A stretch of 64,000 bases of DNA from Doris montereyensis (lineage: Eukaryota > Mollusca > Gastropoda > Nudibranchia > Dorididae): contig JAXRKP010000219.1 in NCBI GenBank assembly GCA_037039925.1, positions 42,501 to 106,500 of the forward strand, written 5' to 3'. Numbering within the stretch: the first letter of the stretch is position 1; every line of letters starts with the position of its first letter. Position numbers and translations under genes: made by a program. Shown one piece after another: positions 12,491 to 58,240 of this stretch. The notes beneath the pieces are model-generated. The model searched no databases, was not told the origin of the DNA, and was given only the letters and a program-made list of their open reading frames with translations.

Positions 12491-14890
12491 GGGAGAGAGG
12501 AGGTGGGGGAAGCGACTCACTCAATCAGTATGTGATTCAGTAGGAAGTGAGGCTTCGTTTACATCCTTGTGCACTAGAGGTGCATGTAAATTTGAGGAAC
12601 CGATGCTTACGGGATGAGTAGGCCTTATTGAATTAAAAAGATCTATAACCGCTTTCACTTTCAACAATGGGCTTTTCTGCGACAGAGCAGATATAAGTCT
12701 ACATTGGGGTGGGTTTTTTTCTCCATATAAATATCCTAGTCTTTCAGACCAAAACGTACAGACTAACTCTCGCTTAAGCTCAAACGATATTAATAGATCT
12801 AGAAGGTCTGCTCAAATATACTAGAACAATAAAATGGATTACTTCGAGATTTTTTTTTTACATAACACGGGTTGTAATAGTCTCTTGAGTTATGTTCTAG
12901 TATATGTGGTCTACTACATATTGATCTTCGCATAACTGATGACGGTAGGGCTGTGGAATGGACTGCTAACAGAAATAAAATTCAACAGTAACACTGAAGA
13001 CTTTGAAAATAAAATTGTAATTAAACACATCACTTTAAAATCGAAATTGAACTAACAGTTTTGGTTTAAATGGCCTAACAATTTGCGCGCTGACAGAACT
13101 CAAGTCTGTCAACTATTATAAAGAAGAAATAATTCATCGCGACAAAACGAACACATGTTTTCTTTCGTTGCATTGAATTCAGAAAAGGATTTATCATGTG
13201 ATTTTTTTCTTTTGTTATAGATTCTAAGTTTTCTTTCACTTGCTGCTTGGTTTCGTGAATTTTCAGCTCTACACAACATAGCCTCGTGATTGCAAAACGT
13301 GTGTACAAATAAATCTACCAGTAGGCCCTAGATCGACTGGTACATGACTGCCCTTGTACTGGCCGGTAGTTTTATTTTCTCAGAATGCATTGACCTGAAA
13401 TGTCCGTAGATTCTGTTTTCCGTTTCCACTCAACACCCATTGGCAGATTTTACTATAGTTGCTCTTGTTTGAAAATGAAAGTTCTCAAACAGGTTCGATA
13501 ACTCCAAACTCCTTGTTTTGAAGGAGATCCTGAAAAAGTATCTAGACTTCTTCACGTTGGTTAGTTCTGTTTATAATCTTTATATTTTTATAATTGTGTT
13601 CCCTTCACTTCAATGATTTCGTTAGATAATAAAGTCTAGATTCTAGTTATCTAGATTTAGATCTAATCTAGTATAGCTTCTAGAAGGGAAGATTTCTCTG
13701 TAGTCGGGCACACCATTCTCATTCATTAAATTTTCGCTAATGACTGGTAAAATGGGATGATCCCACTCAGTAACACGGTCATTCGTCAACATTTCACTCC
13801 AAATTCAATTAAAAACCCCAGTTTAAACTCTTTGTTCTCTCCTCACTGTTCTAAGGGTATGTCACAAATTCTGTACACCCCAAGTCGTCTCCCTGTTATT
13901 ACTCCTCGATTAGCACTGCTCAATGCTGACCTAGCCACATGTAAAATACACAGTGCCGATGCTAAAGCAGAGAAATAATAATAGGAAGACGACTTGAAAA
14001 AACATGTAAGGGGAGTTACTATTTTTGTTTCTTTTAATGCAGGGGAACAAGCCCCCTGAACCCCTCATTCTCTTCTCATCAAGATGATAAAACTGGGAAA
14101 CAGTACCAGTGGAAACGAAATAGAAAAACAAGGAGTCATGATGTAATAATAATAATAATAAAATATCGACTTGGGAACACGCGTATCACTAGAAATGTAA
14201 TGGCCGCCACACGCTAGTAGGCTCGGTGAAATCATCACGAGGCTGCCCACAAGGTTTTACGAGTTCACAGGGAAGTGTGACTTCTGACCGAATTCAGTCA
14301 CATGGTGACCATCGGCATCTGGTCTCACCCAAGCCACGCCAAACTAGAATGATTCTGTTCTTTTCAATTTAGTAGGAGACAACAAGGCCAATTATGTTTC
14401 TATGCAAACATTCTTATTATCAGCTCAATCACACACTCTCAAAACAGACCAGCTGGCATTTACACCCTCTGGCGATGGACTTTGTCCTTGAAGGATCATT
14501 CAATTTTACAATATGGGTGATCAATAAATGAAAATTGCATAACAAGCAAACTTCATGCATAGTACAGCTGTTAGCATCATTACTACCAGTTGTCCAAGGC
14601 CAAGATAATGATGGACACACCCCTTTAGAAAGAGACTCAACCGCAGGCCTTTTGGACGTAAACTTATGAGCCTGAACGCATCCTTTTTCCTGTTTACTAA
14701 ATGGTTAACCAATCAGAGAGCATTATTTTAAAAGAGGATGAGTGTAAGACAGTAAGAGGGTAACAAGAAAGAGGAATATTTAGGCCTCTCTTGACCTGTC
14801 ATTCCTTCCTGGCAAATGCCAGGCATCGCGCTGAGAGGTTTGTAGCAGGCAAGCGGTAAATCCCGGTCTAGCACTGAACGTAGTGCTGTA
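12491..14890. other. 2.4 kb with no recognisable feature
   Basis: Short open frames (for example minus 13075-13308 and plus 13757-13978) show no motif, no splice structure and no similarity known to me. A short ATA-type repeat lies at 14144-14162. It may be ordinary intergenic DNA; regulatory content cannot be judged. Confidence 0.5.
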
Positions 14891-14894
14891 ACAA

Positions 14895-17735
14895 ACTGGC
14901 ATTTACCGTTCATAGCCTTACAAGGCGGGGCAGTGGACAGGTAGGCACTTGAAACAGGGAGTAGATGATCCCGCCCTCCATGAGTCTCCTGCTGCCTTGC
15001 AGGCAGGTCTTGGCTGACCAAAGGCTAAGGGAGTTAAACCCTGAAAGAAAACAACCAGCTGCCTTGCAGGCCAGTCTTGACTGACCAAAGGCTAAGGGAG
15101 TTAACCCTGAAAGAAAATAATGACCTGCTGCCTTGCAAGCTGGTCTTGAATGACTAAAGGCTAAGGGAGTTGACCCTGACAGAAAATAACAAGGCCTGAT
15201 AAGGGGCCTCAAGGTGGCAGCTCTACCATCTTCCTAGGGTACAGTGGGGCTAATCCCCTGCTTATCCAAAACCAAACAGATTCAGAAAAAAAAATAAGTA
15301 TAATATAACCGGCTTGATCTTTAGAAGACGAATTTGAAAACGAATACGGACTGTGATTTTGGAACATGGAACGTTAGGGCAATAAATGGAAAAGAGTTAG
15401 AATTAGTTGAAGAAATTGAAGACGCAACTTACGAAGAAAAAGATATCTTTGAAAACGAGTTGCAAATAGCTGTAGAGAATCTTAAACCCAAACAGGAACT
15501 AATGCTTTTAGGAGATTTAAATGCTAGAGTAGGCAATAATGAAGTAAACATGCCCTAAAAATAGCATGAAAATAGCAACACCTTTTTTCCTCATAAAGAT
15601 ATCCACAAATATACAAGAGTAAATGAAGACATGAAAAGTCAATGATAGACTACATAATAGTTAGCAGCTCCCTTTTTGTTACAGTACATTGGATGCAAGA
15701 GTAAACAGAGGAGTAGAAATATTTAGTGATCATCACTTAGTGATTGCCAAAATGAGATTACTGACCGAAGAAAACAAACAGAAAAGGAAAGAAAAAAAGC
15801 TACTAGACTCAAAATAGAGGAACTAAGTAAACCAGTAGTAAAACAGGTATACCAATCTAGGATAAAAAAAGGTTTATCAGTGAAAGATAGATAGATTTGA
15901 ATGATAGCACAATAGAATAAAAGTGACAGGTGTATAAAGAAACACTCCTCAGTTGTACTGAAGAGGTCTGTAGTAGGAAACAAATTAAAGGAGATAGGAA
16001 AAGAACAGCATGGTGGAATGAGAATGTCAAGACTAAGATCAAAGAAAAGAAGGATGCCTGGAAGAAATACTTGCAAACATAAGAGACCAGAAGATAGAAT
16101 AGATTACGCGAATAAAACAACTATCGCCAAAGAGGAAGTTAGGAAAACAAAACAGGAACAATAGGAAGAGTTTGGACAAAGACTTTAAGAAAGCTATCAA
16201 GGAAATCAAAAGCTGTTTTGGGGGCAATGAAGAGCATGAGAAAGACCAAAGCATACCCAATACGACAAATTAAGAATGCCAAAGGAGAAATAATGAAAGT
16301 AGACATCGAAATCATGGAAACATGGAGAAAGCATTTTCACCAATTACATAATCCCTCCAGAAGGTATGAAACAAGGAGTAAAGTTCAATTAGTAAGAGTA
16401 ACGAGTAATCCAGAGGAGACAGCTGAAGATGTAGATATATCAATGGAAGAAATCCAAACAACTATAAGAAAAGTGAAATTAGGAAATGCCCCAGGAGCAG
16501 ATCAAGTTTATCCAGAAATGGTTAACAAACCAAGGGAGAGAGGCAGACAAACTACTACATGCAATATGTCAACAAGCATGGAAGTCCAAACAGATGCCAA
16601 ACAACTGGAAAAAGGGAATGGTAGTACCAATACATAAGAAAGGATCAACTATGGAATGCTATGTATGGAGGGATATTACTACTTAGCGTTCCAGGAAAAG
16701 TATGTGCCAAGATACTGGAAATGAGACTAAGGAAAAGAGTAGAGGATCAGATTGAAGAGCATCAGAGTGGATTTAGACCAGGAAAAAGTGTACAAGACCA
16801 CATATTTACAATTAGACAAATAATAGAAAAATTCCTTGAGAGAAACATTGACCTGCACCTGTATTTTATTGACTGAGAAAAGGCGTTTGACACTGTGAGG
16901 AGGGACGAACTATGGCATTCCTTAAAAGAACACAATTTAGAGCAAAATTTAATAGAAGCCATTAAAAGTTTTTACAATAAACCAACATGTGCAATGAAAG
17001 TAGCTGGAAACATATCTGCAGAATTTGATGTACATATAGGAGCAAGACAGGGTTGTATCCTAAGGCCTATTTTGTTTATCACATTTATGGATTCATTCGC
17101 AAAGGCATCCTCAAAATAAAGAAAATGAATGTAGGTATGTGGAAGCTCAAACCAGTAAATGTATCAATGCTTTCATTTGCCGATGATTTAGTTCTGTTTG
17201 GAAAATCAGAAAGTGACCTTCAGTCGAATATCAACATTATGAATAATGAACTGAATAAAAGAGGAATGAGAATAAATGCAAAGAAAACCAAAACAATGCT
17301 AGTAACTAGGGAAGCTAAAACACAAAATCTTAAATTGGGCAGGGAGAATTTAGAACAAGTTCAAAGCTACAATTATCTAGGAGTAATGATTGACTCAGAA
17401 GGAAAACTAAAAGAAGAAATCAGCCAGAGAATCCAAAAGGCAAGTGCAATATACAACCATCTAGGAAAGGCATTTGTAGGTAGGCAAGAATTGTCAACAA
17501 AAACCAAAATGGTAGTATACAATGCAGTTTATTGTCTTACTCTCCTCTATGGCAGCGAAACCTGGACCTTAGACAGTAGAGTACAGGCAGCTGAAATGAA
17601 ATATCTTAGAAGAGTAGTAGGGAAAACTAAAAGAGACAAAATCAGAAACACAACAATAAAAGATCAAACCAAAGCAGATGCCATTACATCATTAAAAAGG
17701 ATAGCAGACATGCAAGAGAATCAATTAAAAAAACA
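14895..17735 (+). mobile_element. Non-LTR retrotransposon copy E2 (same family as E1), decayed
   Basis: Same family as E1 but on the plus strand. The 5' UTR units (14980-15200) are followed by CTAGGGTACAGTGGGGCTAA. Next is the endonuclease start with FGTWNVRAINGKELELVEE (15334-15558), which jumps directly to the LMLLGDLNARVGNNE part. Several hundred bases present in E1 are therefore deleted. Further pieces are 16218-16637 (MEEIQTTIRKVKLG), 16661-16876 (HQSGFRPGKSVQDHIF), 16895-17119 and 17053-17772 (SFADDLVLFGKSES, LLYGSETWTL, MKYLRRVVGKTKRDK). A stop interrupts the YFID-KAF box at about 16874. The 3' end is truncated relative to E1. Confidence 0.85.
14980..15240 (+). repeat. Tandem 5' UTR units of LINE E2
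   Basis: Three units with CTTGACTGACCAAAGGCTAA, GGGAGTTAACCCTGAAAGAA and CTGCTGCCTTGCA. They are the inverse of the E1 units at 6880-7160. A promoter role is inferred from position only. Confidence 0.8.
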
Positions 17736-18083
17736 TCACAAGATTTTTGTTTTCTCTTTTATGGGGGATTGAGCAGCCTTTTTTTGCCTTTTTTATTCCA
17801 TTTCTTAGTAAAGTAATACCATACATCATTTTAAGTTTTTTTTTTTTAGAAACATTGTTTCATTTATTAATAAGCATCTATGCAATGCTATGAAATTGGA
17901 TTACCATACTGAGTTGCACACTTCAAAAATGCTACATGTAAAAATATATATATTTTTTAAGCAAATGAAAATTTCTCACTTCTAACAATGTCTCAAAAAG
18001 CCAATGCTAGCAGAATGGTCATCGTCAATCCCATGACACACTGTCGATGTCTCAGTCTCACACCGTGACCCCAAAAAAAAACG
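17736..18083. other. No recognisable feature
   Basis: AT-rich sequence with short homopolymers between LINE E2 and the inverted-repeat element. Confidence 0.5.
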
Positions 18084-18293
18084 CATTCAGTCTCGAAAGA
18101 CTTGCAACTGAAAGCAACCTCTCAAAAACATCTTCTCACTCACATTTTTTTCTTTTGTCCTTGGCCCCAACTTTTTATCTTACCTTTTCAAAATAAACCT
18201 TTGGCTGAACTTGACTACGGAACTCCTGTAAGAAGAGAAGAGTGTGTTTTTGAGAGGTTGCTTTCAGTTGCAGCAATCTTTCGTGACTGAATG
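18084..18293. mobile_element. Inverted-repeat (foldback/MITE-like) element
   Basis: Left arm CATTCAGTCTCGAAAGACTT, then GCAACTGAAAGCAACCTCTC. The right arm is its imperfect reverse complement (GAGAGGTTGCTTTCAGTTGC, then AATCTTTCGTGACTGAATG). Arms are about 55-60 bp around a loop of about 95 bp. Only one copy lies in the window, so its family is unknown. Confidence 0.75.
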
Positions 18294-18912
18294 AAGTACA
18301 TCAGGCAATGTGACACAGAGAGAGACGTAAAACCGTGGCTTATTAGAATATATATATGCGCGTTGGTAGTAATACTGAAGAATTGAGTTGGTCAGCTATT
18401 TTGAAGAAGAAGAGACAGAGACAGCAAGTTTATTTCTATCATCTTCTTCTTTTTCGAAGAAAAACCAATTTGCTCTGTTAGTTTTTGTTACCGAGAATCC
18501 TAACGACAGATAGAGAAGACAGACATACGCTTATTAAGTAATTCATGGCCAATTTTGCCAGGATGTAGAAAAATTAAAGTGGAGGAGCTTTCAGACATTC
18601 ATTAAATTATCAATCGCTGAAATTTGAGTGTTGTTGAATCTTGCATTGCATGATTTATGTCATACAGCAGTGTATGCTCTGTGAGTATCATTTCAAGACA
18701 ATTTCCATCGACCATTAATTTGATGAAACATCTATATGCCTAACTGATCTTCCATCTTGTGACGTTTAAAACAATTGCGTGCGATTGTTTCAAAGGTTTT
18801 GTAGCCTTGTACTTTAAGCGTTTGTTTTACTAAGGCATTCTCAATAATTTCTATGTGGATCCATCTGGCATACAATACATTTTTCGAGTCATGGGTCTCT
18901 TTTAAAAGTCCT
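18294..18912. other. No recognisable feature
   Basis: Ordinary AT-rich sequence; nothing supported. Confidence 0.5.
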
Positions 18913-18992
18913 TTTAGACAGGGGGACCCGGTAGTCCAGAGGCAAGGTCTCAATCCAAAGGTTGTGGGTTCAAGCCTAACCGACAGTCGAAA
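18913..18992 (+). mobile_element. SINE-A head fragment
   Basis: CCCGGTAGTCCAGAGGCAAG, TCAATCCAAAGGTTGTGGG and the B-box-like GGTTCAAGCCT mark the tRNA-derived head only. The body is missing. Confidence 0.8.
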
Positions 18993-19301
18993 ATACCAGA
19001 CCTACATGCAAGAAATTGAGAAAGTGCAAAAGAATGCAGCCTTTTTTTGTAACTAATAAATACACAAACAATAAAAGAATTACCAAAATCAACATGAATC
19101 AATTACAATACGGTAGCTACTTTTAGAAGAACATAGAGCCAGAAATATAATTAATGTTTTCTTAAAAGAATAAATGACCAACTGTCATCTCATTAGATCA
19201 GCTTAAACTTAATACAAGATCAACCAGATCAGTTTTTCAAACATACCCAATCCCATCTTCAAACATTGATTGTTACCTGCACTCATTTTACCCTAGCACT
19301 G
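18993..19301. other. No recognisable feature
   Basis: AT-rich spacer between two SINE-A pieces. Confidence 0.5.
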
Positions 19302-19605
19302 AAGGATTTGATAGTCCAGAGGCAAGGTGTCGGCCTCTGAACCAAAAGGTAGTGAGTTCGAGCCCTGCCAACGGTTGAAAAACTGTCTCAAATGTTTTCT
19401 AGCAAAATCTACCCCCCCCCCCCTGGTCCAGGCAGGTGGATTAACACCTAGTCCCATCAGAGACTAAAAGGAGGTCCCGTGTGCAGATCACAACACTTTG
19501 TGCACCTTAAAGATTCATTGGCTGTTTACAAGAATACAAGGCAGTCCGGGCAAATTAAAGAAAATCCTACCAAAACCCAGACAGTAGTATGGTTGTGGAT
19601 CAAAC
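19302..19605 (+). mobile_element. SINE-A, near full-length
   Basis: The head TTTGATAGTCCAGAGGCAAG has lost the first head bases. The B-box is AGTTCGAGCCC. The body has CCTAGTCCCATCAGAGACTA, GGTCCCGTGTGCAGATCACA and AAGATTCATTGGCTG. It ends near AATCCTACCAAAACCCAGAC about 370 bp before the aminopeptidase start codon. Confidence 0.85.
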
Positions 19606-19975
19606 GCCCAACAGAAATGAAACTCGGCAGTAGCACTGCTGACTTTAAAACCAGAATTAAACATATCATTTAAAATTGAAATTAGATTAACAGTTTTCAG
19701 TTGAATTCAAAAACACATCACATATGTTCTGACATAATACTGAAGAATTAAACTTATCAGTTATTGTGAAGAAGAAGTAAAGGCTTGAAAGGTATGATCT
19801 AGAACTAACATAATGTTCTGTGTTCAGAACATAACCATTAGCATTCTTAGTAGATCCCTCTGTCTTATTTCGCCACGCTTTCTTATTTCATTTCAGCCAA
19901 ACTCTTGAACAAACCTTCAGGCCTAGGTTGTTTATTTTTTTGTATATTTGTCACAAAGTACCATTAGAAATTGTA
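19606..19975 (+). other. Sequence upstream of the aminopeptidase start
   Basis: AT-rich. A good acceptor-like tract (CTTATTTCATTTCAG, ending at 19896) lies 79 bp before the start codon, and the coding frame stays open back to it. The first exon may therefore be spliced to an upstream 5' UTR exon that I cannot identify. No convincing TATA box or initiator can be called. Confidence 0.4.
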
Positions 19976-53837
<33,862 letters not shown>

Positions 53838-53888
53838 TGACGTGCCATGTTCAGACTGATAATGGCAGACTAATAATGCATTCATTGA

Positions 53889-54247
53889 CATAGCTGCCAA
53901 CCAGTACGTAAAAAAAACGTATTTAGTACGTTTTTGGGGTTTTGAGTCTGTATGTCTGTATTTACCTTGAAAAGTACATGTGTGTTGGTTAATTGTGTAA
54001 ATTTTATTTAAAGAAACCCAAAATCGTAACAGAGACTTTGAGAAATTTGGGTGAAAGTCTGGAGACATCGATCTGACTTCTCAAACTCACCGCCAACACA
54101 CTTCTCCAAAGTGGTCAGTTATCTTGAAATTAAATTATTAATGTTTTCTGGAATATTACAGGGCGTTGTGCAAGTTGGAATTAGTTTGCATGGTCAAGAG
54201 TCGGGGGGGGGGGGGAGAGTGTTTATTTGAAAAGGTTGGCAGCTATG
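53889..54247. mobile_element. MITE-A, best copy
   Basis: 359 bp with perfect 14-bp terminal inverted repeats: CATAGCTGCCAACC and GGTTGGCAGCTATG. Inner words TTTTGAGTCTGTATGTCTGT and GTTTTCTGGAATATTACAGG recur in the other copies. It holds a 13-G run near 54204-54216. No coding capacity. Confidence 0.92.
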
Positions 54248-54382
54248 CATTGAATTCAACGGGTTGACAGACATTGTTCAGGAAAATCCATTATTTTTGT
54301 AATATGTGACACAACTCACACATGTCACAGAATAACTTTATTTTGTCTCCCAACCAAAATGAACAGAAAAGTACAGTACACA

Positions 54383-55145
54383 GCAGATTTAGTGCCAGTC
54401 CACTTGACAGTCTACCGCGATAATAATTTATTCTACCGTAGTTCCGTCTGATTGACCACGACCTACCGGTGCCTGTCTACCTATGCTGTGTCGATTGGAC
54501 AAAAGGCGACAGTAAGGATTATGGTCAGTATGTAAGTCACGACAGCAAGTGACCAGATGGGACGTCGTTGAGGGTCAGACACTGGGTGCATTTAGATCAA
54601 AGGCAGCCTGGATAGTTAATGACCAGTGAGGTAGTAGGAGGATAGATCAAAGGTGGTGGCGATTTCAATTGTAGTGTATGTGTGTGTGTTTCATTTCAAA
54701 TGGTCTGTGTGTGGTTGGATATGTCTGTAACTAAATGTTTCATTTTTAATGGTCGTGTGTGTGGTTGGATGGGTTGTAATTAAATATGTCATTTTAATTG
54801 ATTTGACCAAAGCCAAAAGAGGCAGAGCAATTCTTTGTTTCATTCACTTGTGTAAAGGAAGCTCCGGACAACACTGATCCTTATGTCACAAGTGGGGCGC
54901 AGCTATGAAACAGACCATCGCCTTCCTAATTGACATCAAGACTGTCTACTGTTGCTAATAGAGGACAAACTTCAACCACCAATGCGCTAACCGTTAGGAC
55001 AAAAACATTTTCAATGCAGCCACTGACAGTCCAAAACCTGTATAAACGCAAGGGAGAAAGTGTTTAACTTTGTGGATTGTAGTAGACCATCGAGTAGAAC
55101 AGAAACATCGCGGTAGACTGTCAGGTGGATTGGCACCGTAGATTT
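54383..55145. mobile_element. Non-autonomous TIR element, about 760 bp
   Basis: Left arm AGATTTAGTGCCAGTCCACT, TGACAGTCTACCGCGAT. The right arm is its complement (ATCGCGGTAGACTGTCAGGT, GGATTGGCACCGTAGATTT). Arms are about 45-50 bp with few mismatches. The interior (54435-55090) has no recognisable ORF. Confidence 0.82.
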
Positions 55146-55489
55146 AATAAACGATTCAACACAAATAAAGAATCCAAAGCAATTAAAAACATAGAAATAT
55201 GAATTAATTTATGGGGAGGGAAGCAGGAGGTCAGTGAGATGTACTAAGGCATAAGACAGCTTTTATCTATTTTTAGTCATCACGTGATTGAAATATCACA
55301 AAGTGGGGTAAAAAAATGACTGTAAATTAGTGTAATGCTAAATCAGCAAATAGCTTTGGGGGGGGAGTAATTTCAGCAGAAGAGGGAGCTCGGAATAGGC
55401 GGGGGGTCTGCTGGCGTGAAAACATTAACAAATTGAAATGCAAGGTTAGGGAAATTTTTACCTGTCTAGAGGTTTTTCTGAAGATGACG

Positions 55490-56015
55490 AAAGGAAGTTC
55501 AATGAATGCATCATGGACTGTCCATCCAATATATCAAATATCATAGATGTAATGTTAAATCAGAGTTGAGAAAAACTAAAGCAAGTTCAATGAATGCATA
55601 ATGGAATGTCCATCCAATATATCATATATCATAGAAGTAACGTTTAATCAGAATTGAGAAAACTAAAACAAGTTGCATAAATGCATCATGCACTGTCCAT
55701 TTAATATGTCAAATATCGTAGAAGTAACGTTTTATCAGAATTCAGAAAAACTAAAGCAAGTTCAATGAATGCATAATGGAATGTCCATCCAATATATCAT
55801 ATATCATAGAAGTAACGTTTAATCAGAATTGAGAAAAACTAAAGCAAGTTGCATGAATGCATCATGGACTGTCCATCCAATATATCAAATATCGTAGAAG
55901 TAACGTTTTATCAGAATTCAGAAAACTAAAGCAAGTTGCATGAATGCATCAGGAACTGTCCATCCAATATATCAAATATCGTAGAAGTAACGTTTTTTTA
56001 TCAAACTTGAGAAAA
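55490..56015. repeat. About 87-bp tandem repeat, six copies
   Basis: Unit with AAACTAAAGCAAGTTCAATG, AATGCATCATGGACTGTCCA, TCCAATATATCAAATATC and GTAGAAGTAACGTTTAATCA. Two alternating variants (GGACTGTCC and GGAATGTCC) suggest a partly dimeric structure. Confidence 0.92.
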
Positions 56016-56179
56016 ACCTGATGCTCAGCATAACTCTGTTGGAATATGAATGAATTAGCTTTCTATTTGTGAGAACAGAGAATCATTACCCAAGAATCAA
56101 AGACCTCTCTCAGACCATTACTCAAAAGGCATAGAGTGTGTAGCAATTAATTTTAATGATTTTTTCTCCATAAGCTTGT

Positions 56180-56390
56180 TGACAAGGGCCAGGTCCAGGT
56201 ATATGGATCAACACCTAGTCCCATCAAAGACAGACGATAAAAGGGAGGTCCTGTGTGCAGATCACAACACTCTGTGTACGTTAAAGATGCCTTAGCTGTT
56301 TACAGGGCAGTCTCTTGTCAAAATTAAAAATCCTACCAAAAAGCCCCGAGATCACCTTAGTTGTGGATGTTGGTAAATCAAATCGAATTT
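56180..56390 (+). mobile_element. SINE-A 3' part, plus
   Basis: AACACCTAGTCCCATCAAAG, GGTCCTGTGTGCAGATCACA, CCGAGATCACCTTAGTTGTG and the tail AAATCAAATCGAATTT; head missing. Confidence 0.9.
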
Positions 56391-56436
56391 AAAAACAAAG
56401 AATCCACTGCCAGGCATAGCATGTCTTTTGGCAAAC

Positions 56437-56540
56437 TTAGAGGTTGGTGCACTTTGAGGTTGGTGCACTTTGAGGTTGGTGTACTTTGAGGTTGGTGCAC
56501 TTTGAGGTTGGTGCACTTCGAGGTTGGTGCACTTTGAGGG
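56437..56540. repeat. 17-bp tandem repeat, six copies
   Basis: GAGGTTGGTGCACTTTG repeated with single-base changes. Confidence 0.92.
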
Positions 56541-57019
56541 AAAATAGAATGCTACCGATTAACGTTTTGTCTACAAACCATGAGTTTTCATGAATAGCAT
56601 GTTGTAGAGAAATGTTTATTTTTGGCATTTATTACTGCAGTATTGTTAAGGGAATCTTCCGTTCCTTGTGATTTAGTCAATTATTTTTAGTTTCTATCAT
56701 AAGGAATCGGTTGATCTCATATAGAGAGTATTATTAATAACAGTAAGAGAAAGCAGAAGATAAAAAAACACCATGTAAGCGAGGGATAAGAATAAGAATA
56801 AGTAAAGAGGAAGAAAAGAAGAGGGAGAAGACGAAGAGGAAAGTGAATAAAAAACTTACCAAGCAGTTAAAAGACTGTAAACAAATTCATCTTAACAGAC
56901 TTCTTTTATATTGTTGTTCATTAATGTTTTTATTCAGATGTACGTCTTTAAATTTTTAATTCAATTGTTTTCCTATTAACAATCCATTGAGTACTTTTTT
57001 TATGTATAAAAGTTCCTAA
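56541..57019. other. No recognisable feature
   Basis: AT-rich with a purine-rich patch (56750-56850, AGAAGAGGGAGAAGACGAAG). Confidence 0.5.
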
Positions 57020-57275
57020 AACCATGATGTAAGAGAGTTACACCCTGGGTAATATCAACTTTTGTATTATAAAACCTGTTCAAAATGATGGCATAGGTCA
57101 ATGAAAATTCTACTCAAATGTTATGAAATTGTCAATAATTAAATGTTGCTTCTGGTAGAATTCCTCAAGTGAAAACAATCTTGGGATCTACAAGCAATAT
57201 ATGGTTACCCTTAGTGGCCTGGTAACAGAGCCTTTGGCTAACAAAGAGTGACCAATTCAGAATTATATATGGATG
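57020..57275. repeat. Dispersed repeat (partner of 10080-10420)
   Basis: ACACCCTGGGTAATATCAAC, GAAAATTCTACTCAAATG, GGTAACAGAGCCTTTGGCTA and GTGACCAATTCAGAATTATA pair with the segments at 10080-10420 in a different order. Confidence 0.65.
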
Positions 57276-58084
57276 GTGAAAGTCGTAAACCGTGTAAGTC
57301 TAAAATTAGTAACACCTTTTTTTTTTTTGCTTTTTTAACATTAGGAAGCCCCTATACTTTGTCTAGTTAGGATTCTGTGGCACAAGAACCAATAGAAACC
57401 TGTATAATAACCATATGAGCAATCTGTGTATCCCTATTGGTTTCTAATTTTTGACACTTGCAAACTGTGCATGTCTGGTGAAAATAAATGCACAGCATCT
57501 TTTGCTTTGATTTTCTCAAAACATCCGAAATTGGACTTATATGGTTTGTAACTTTCATCGTCGATATAGACATTTTACCCATTGTTTTCCTTTATTTGTT
57601 TTATCCTCTCTTTCTTCCCCTTTTGTTTTTGAATGTTACAAAAATGTTTTGTTATTCAAGATTTAATCACCCACCTGTTACATGCATATCAATAATTATC
57701 AACCATATTATAAAAATGTTTAGATACACTTTGTTTGTTGGCTTATATTTGTATGCATTTCTATTTGAGGGCTGATGTTGTTGGATTGCCCTTTTTGTGT
57801 GTGTAAAGGTTTACATGTATGTATGCATGTGTGTGTGTGTGCGTCAGTGTATGTGTCTACTTTTGTCTTTTAGTTGTTGATTTTTATTTTTATTTTTCAT
57901 TTGTTTGCTAGAAGGGAGCAATTGGAAGAGATTATAATTTGTGTTTTTAAAATTTGTTATGAAAGTAATAATTTATGCCTTATTGTCATAAATACTTTTG
58001 ATCTTTGAGCCAGTTGTTATGCAATTGGTTATGTTGGGGGTTTTTTCTTCTTTTTTTAGCTCAAGAAAATTTGTTGTCCGTACT
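57276..58084. other. No recognisable feature
   Basis: AT-rich; a short GT/TG repeat at about 57826-57842. Open frames lack motifs. Confidence 0.5.
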
Positions 58085-58240
58085 TAAGTGCCTATGGGTA
58101 GTTGGCGGGTGATACTGGTAGATCCTAATTCTTTCCTTTCACCCTTTCACTCTTTAATCTTACTGTTTCCTCTTATTTCACACTGAGATCACCAGATATG
58201 GTAGACAGGGTAGTTTGCTGTCAAACAAACACACGAATAA
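58085..58240. repeat. Dispersed repeat F, copy 5
   Basis: GTAGTTGGCGGGTGATACTG, GTAGATCCTAATTCTTTCC, CTGTTTCCTCTTATTTCACA, CTGAGATCACC. Confidence 0.75.

Larger units (their letters stand above)
53838..55170 (+). other. Region after the stop, 3' UTR end not resolved
   Basis: MITE-A starts 52 bp after the stop codon. No AATAAA is seen in the first 1.2 kb. The first two are at 55146-55151 and 55164-55169, just outside the TIR element. Only ATTAAA-type variants are nearer (about 54128). The true poly(A) site cannot be fixed. Confidence 0.35.

Noticed and set aside
13075..13978. Two open frames of 77 and 73 codons (13075-13308 minus and 13757-13978 plus)
   Set aside because: Short, no motif, no splice context; expected by chance in 2.4 kb.
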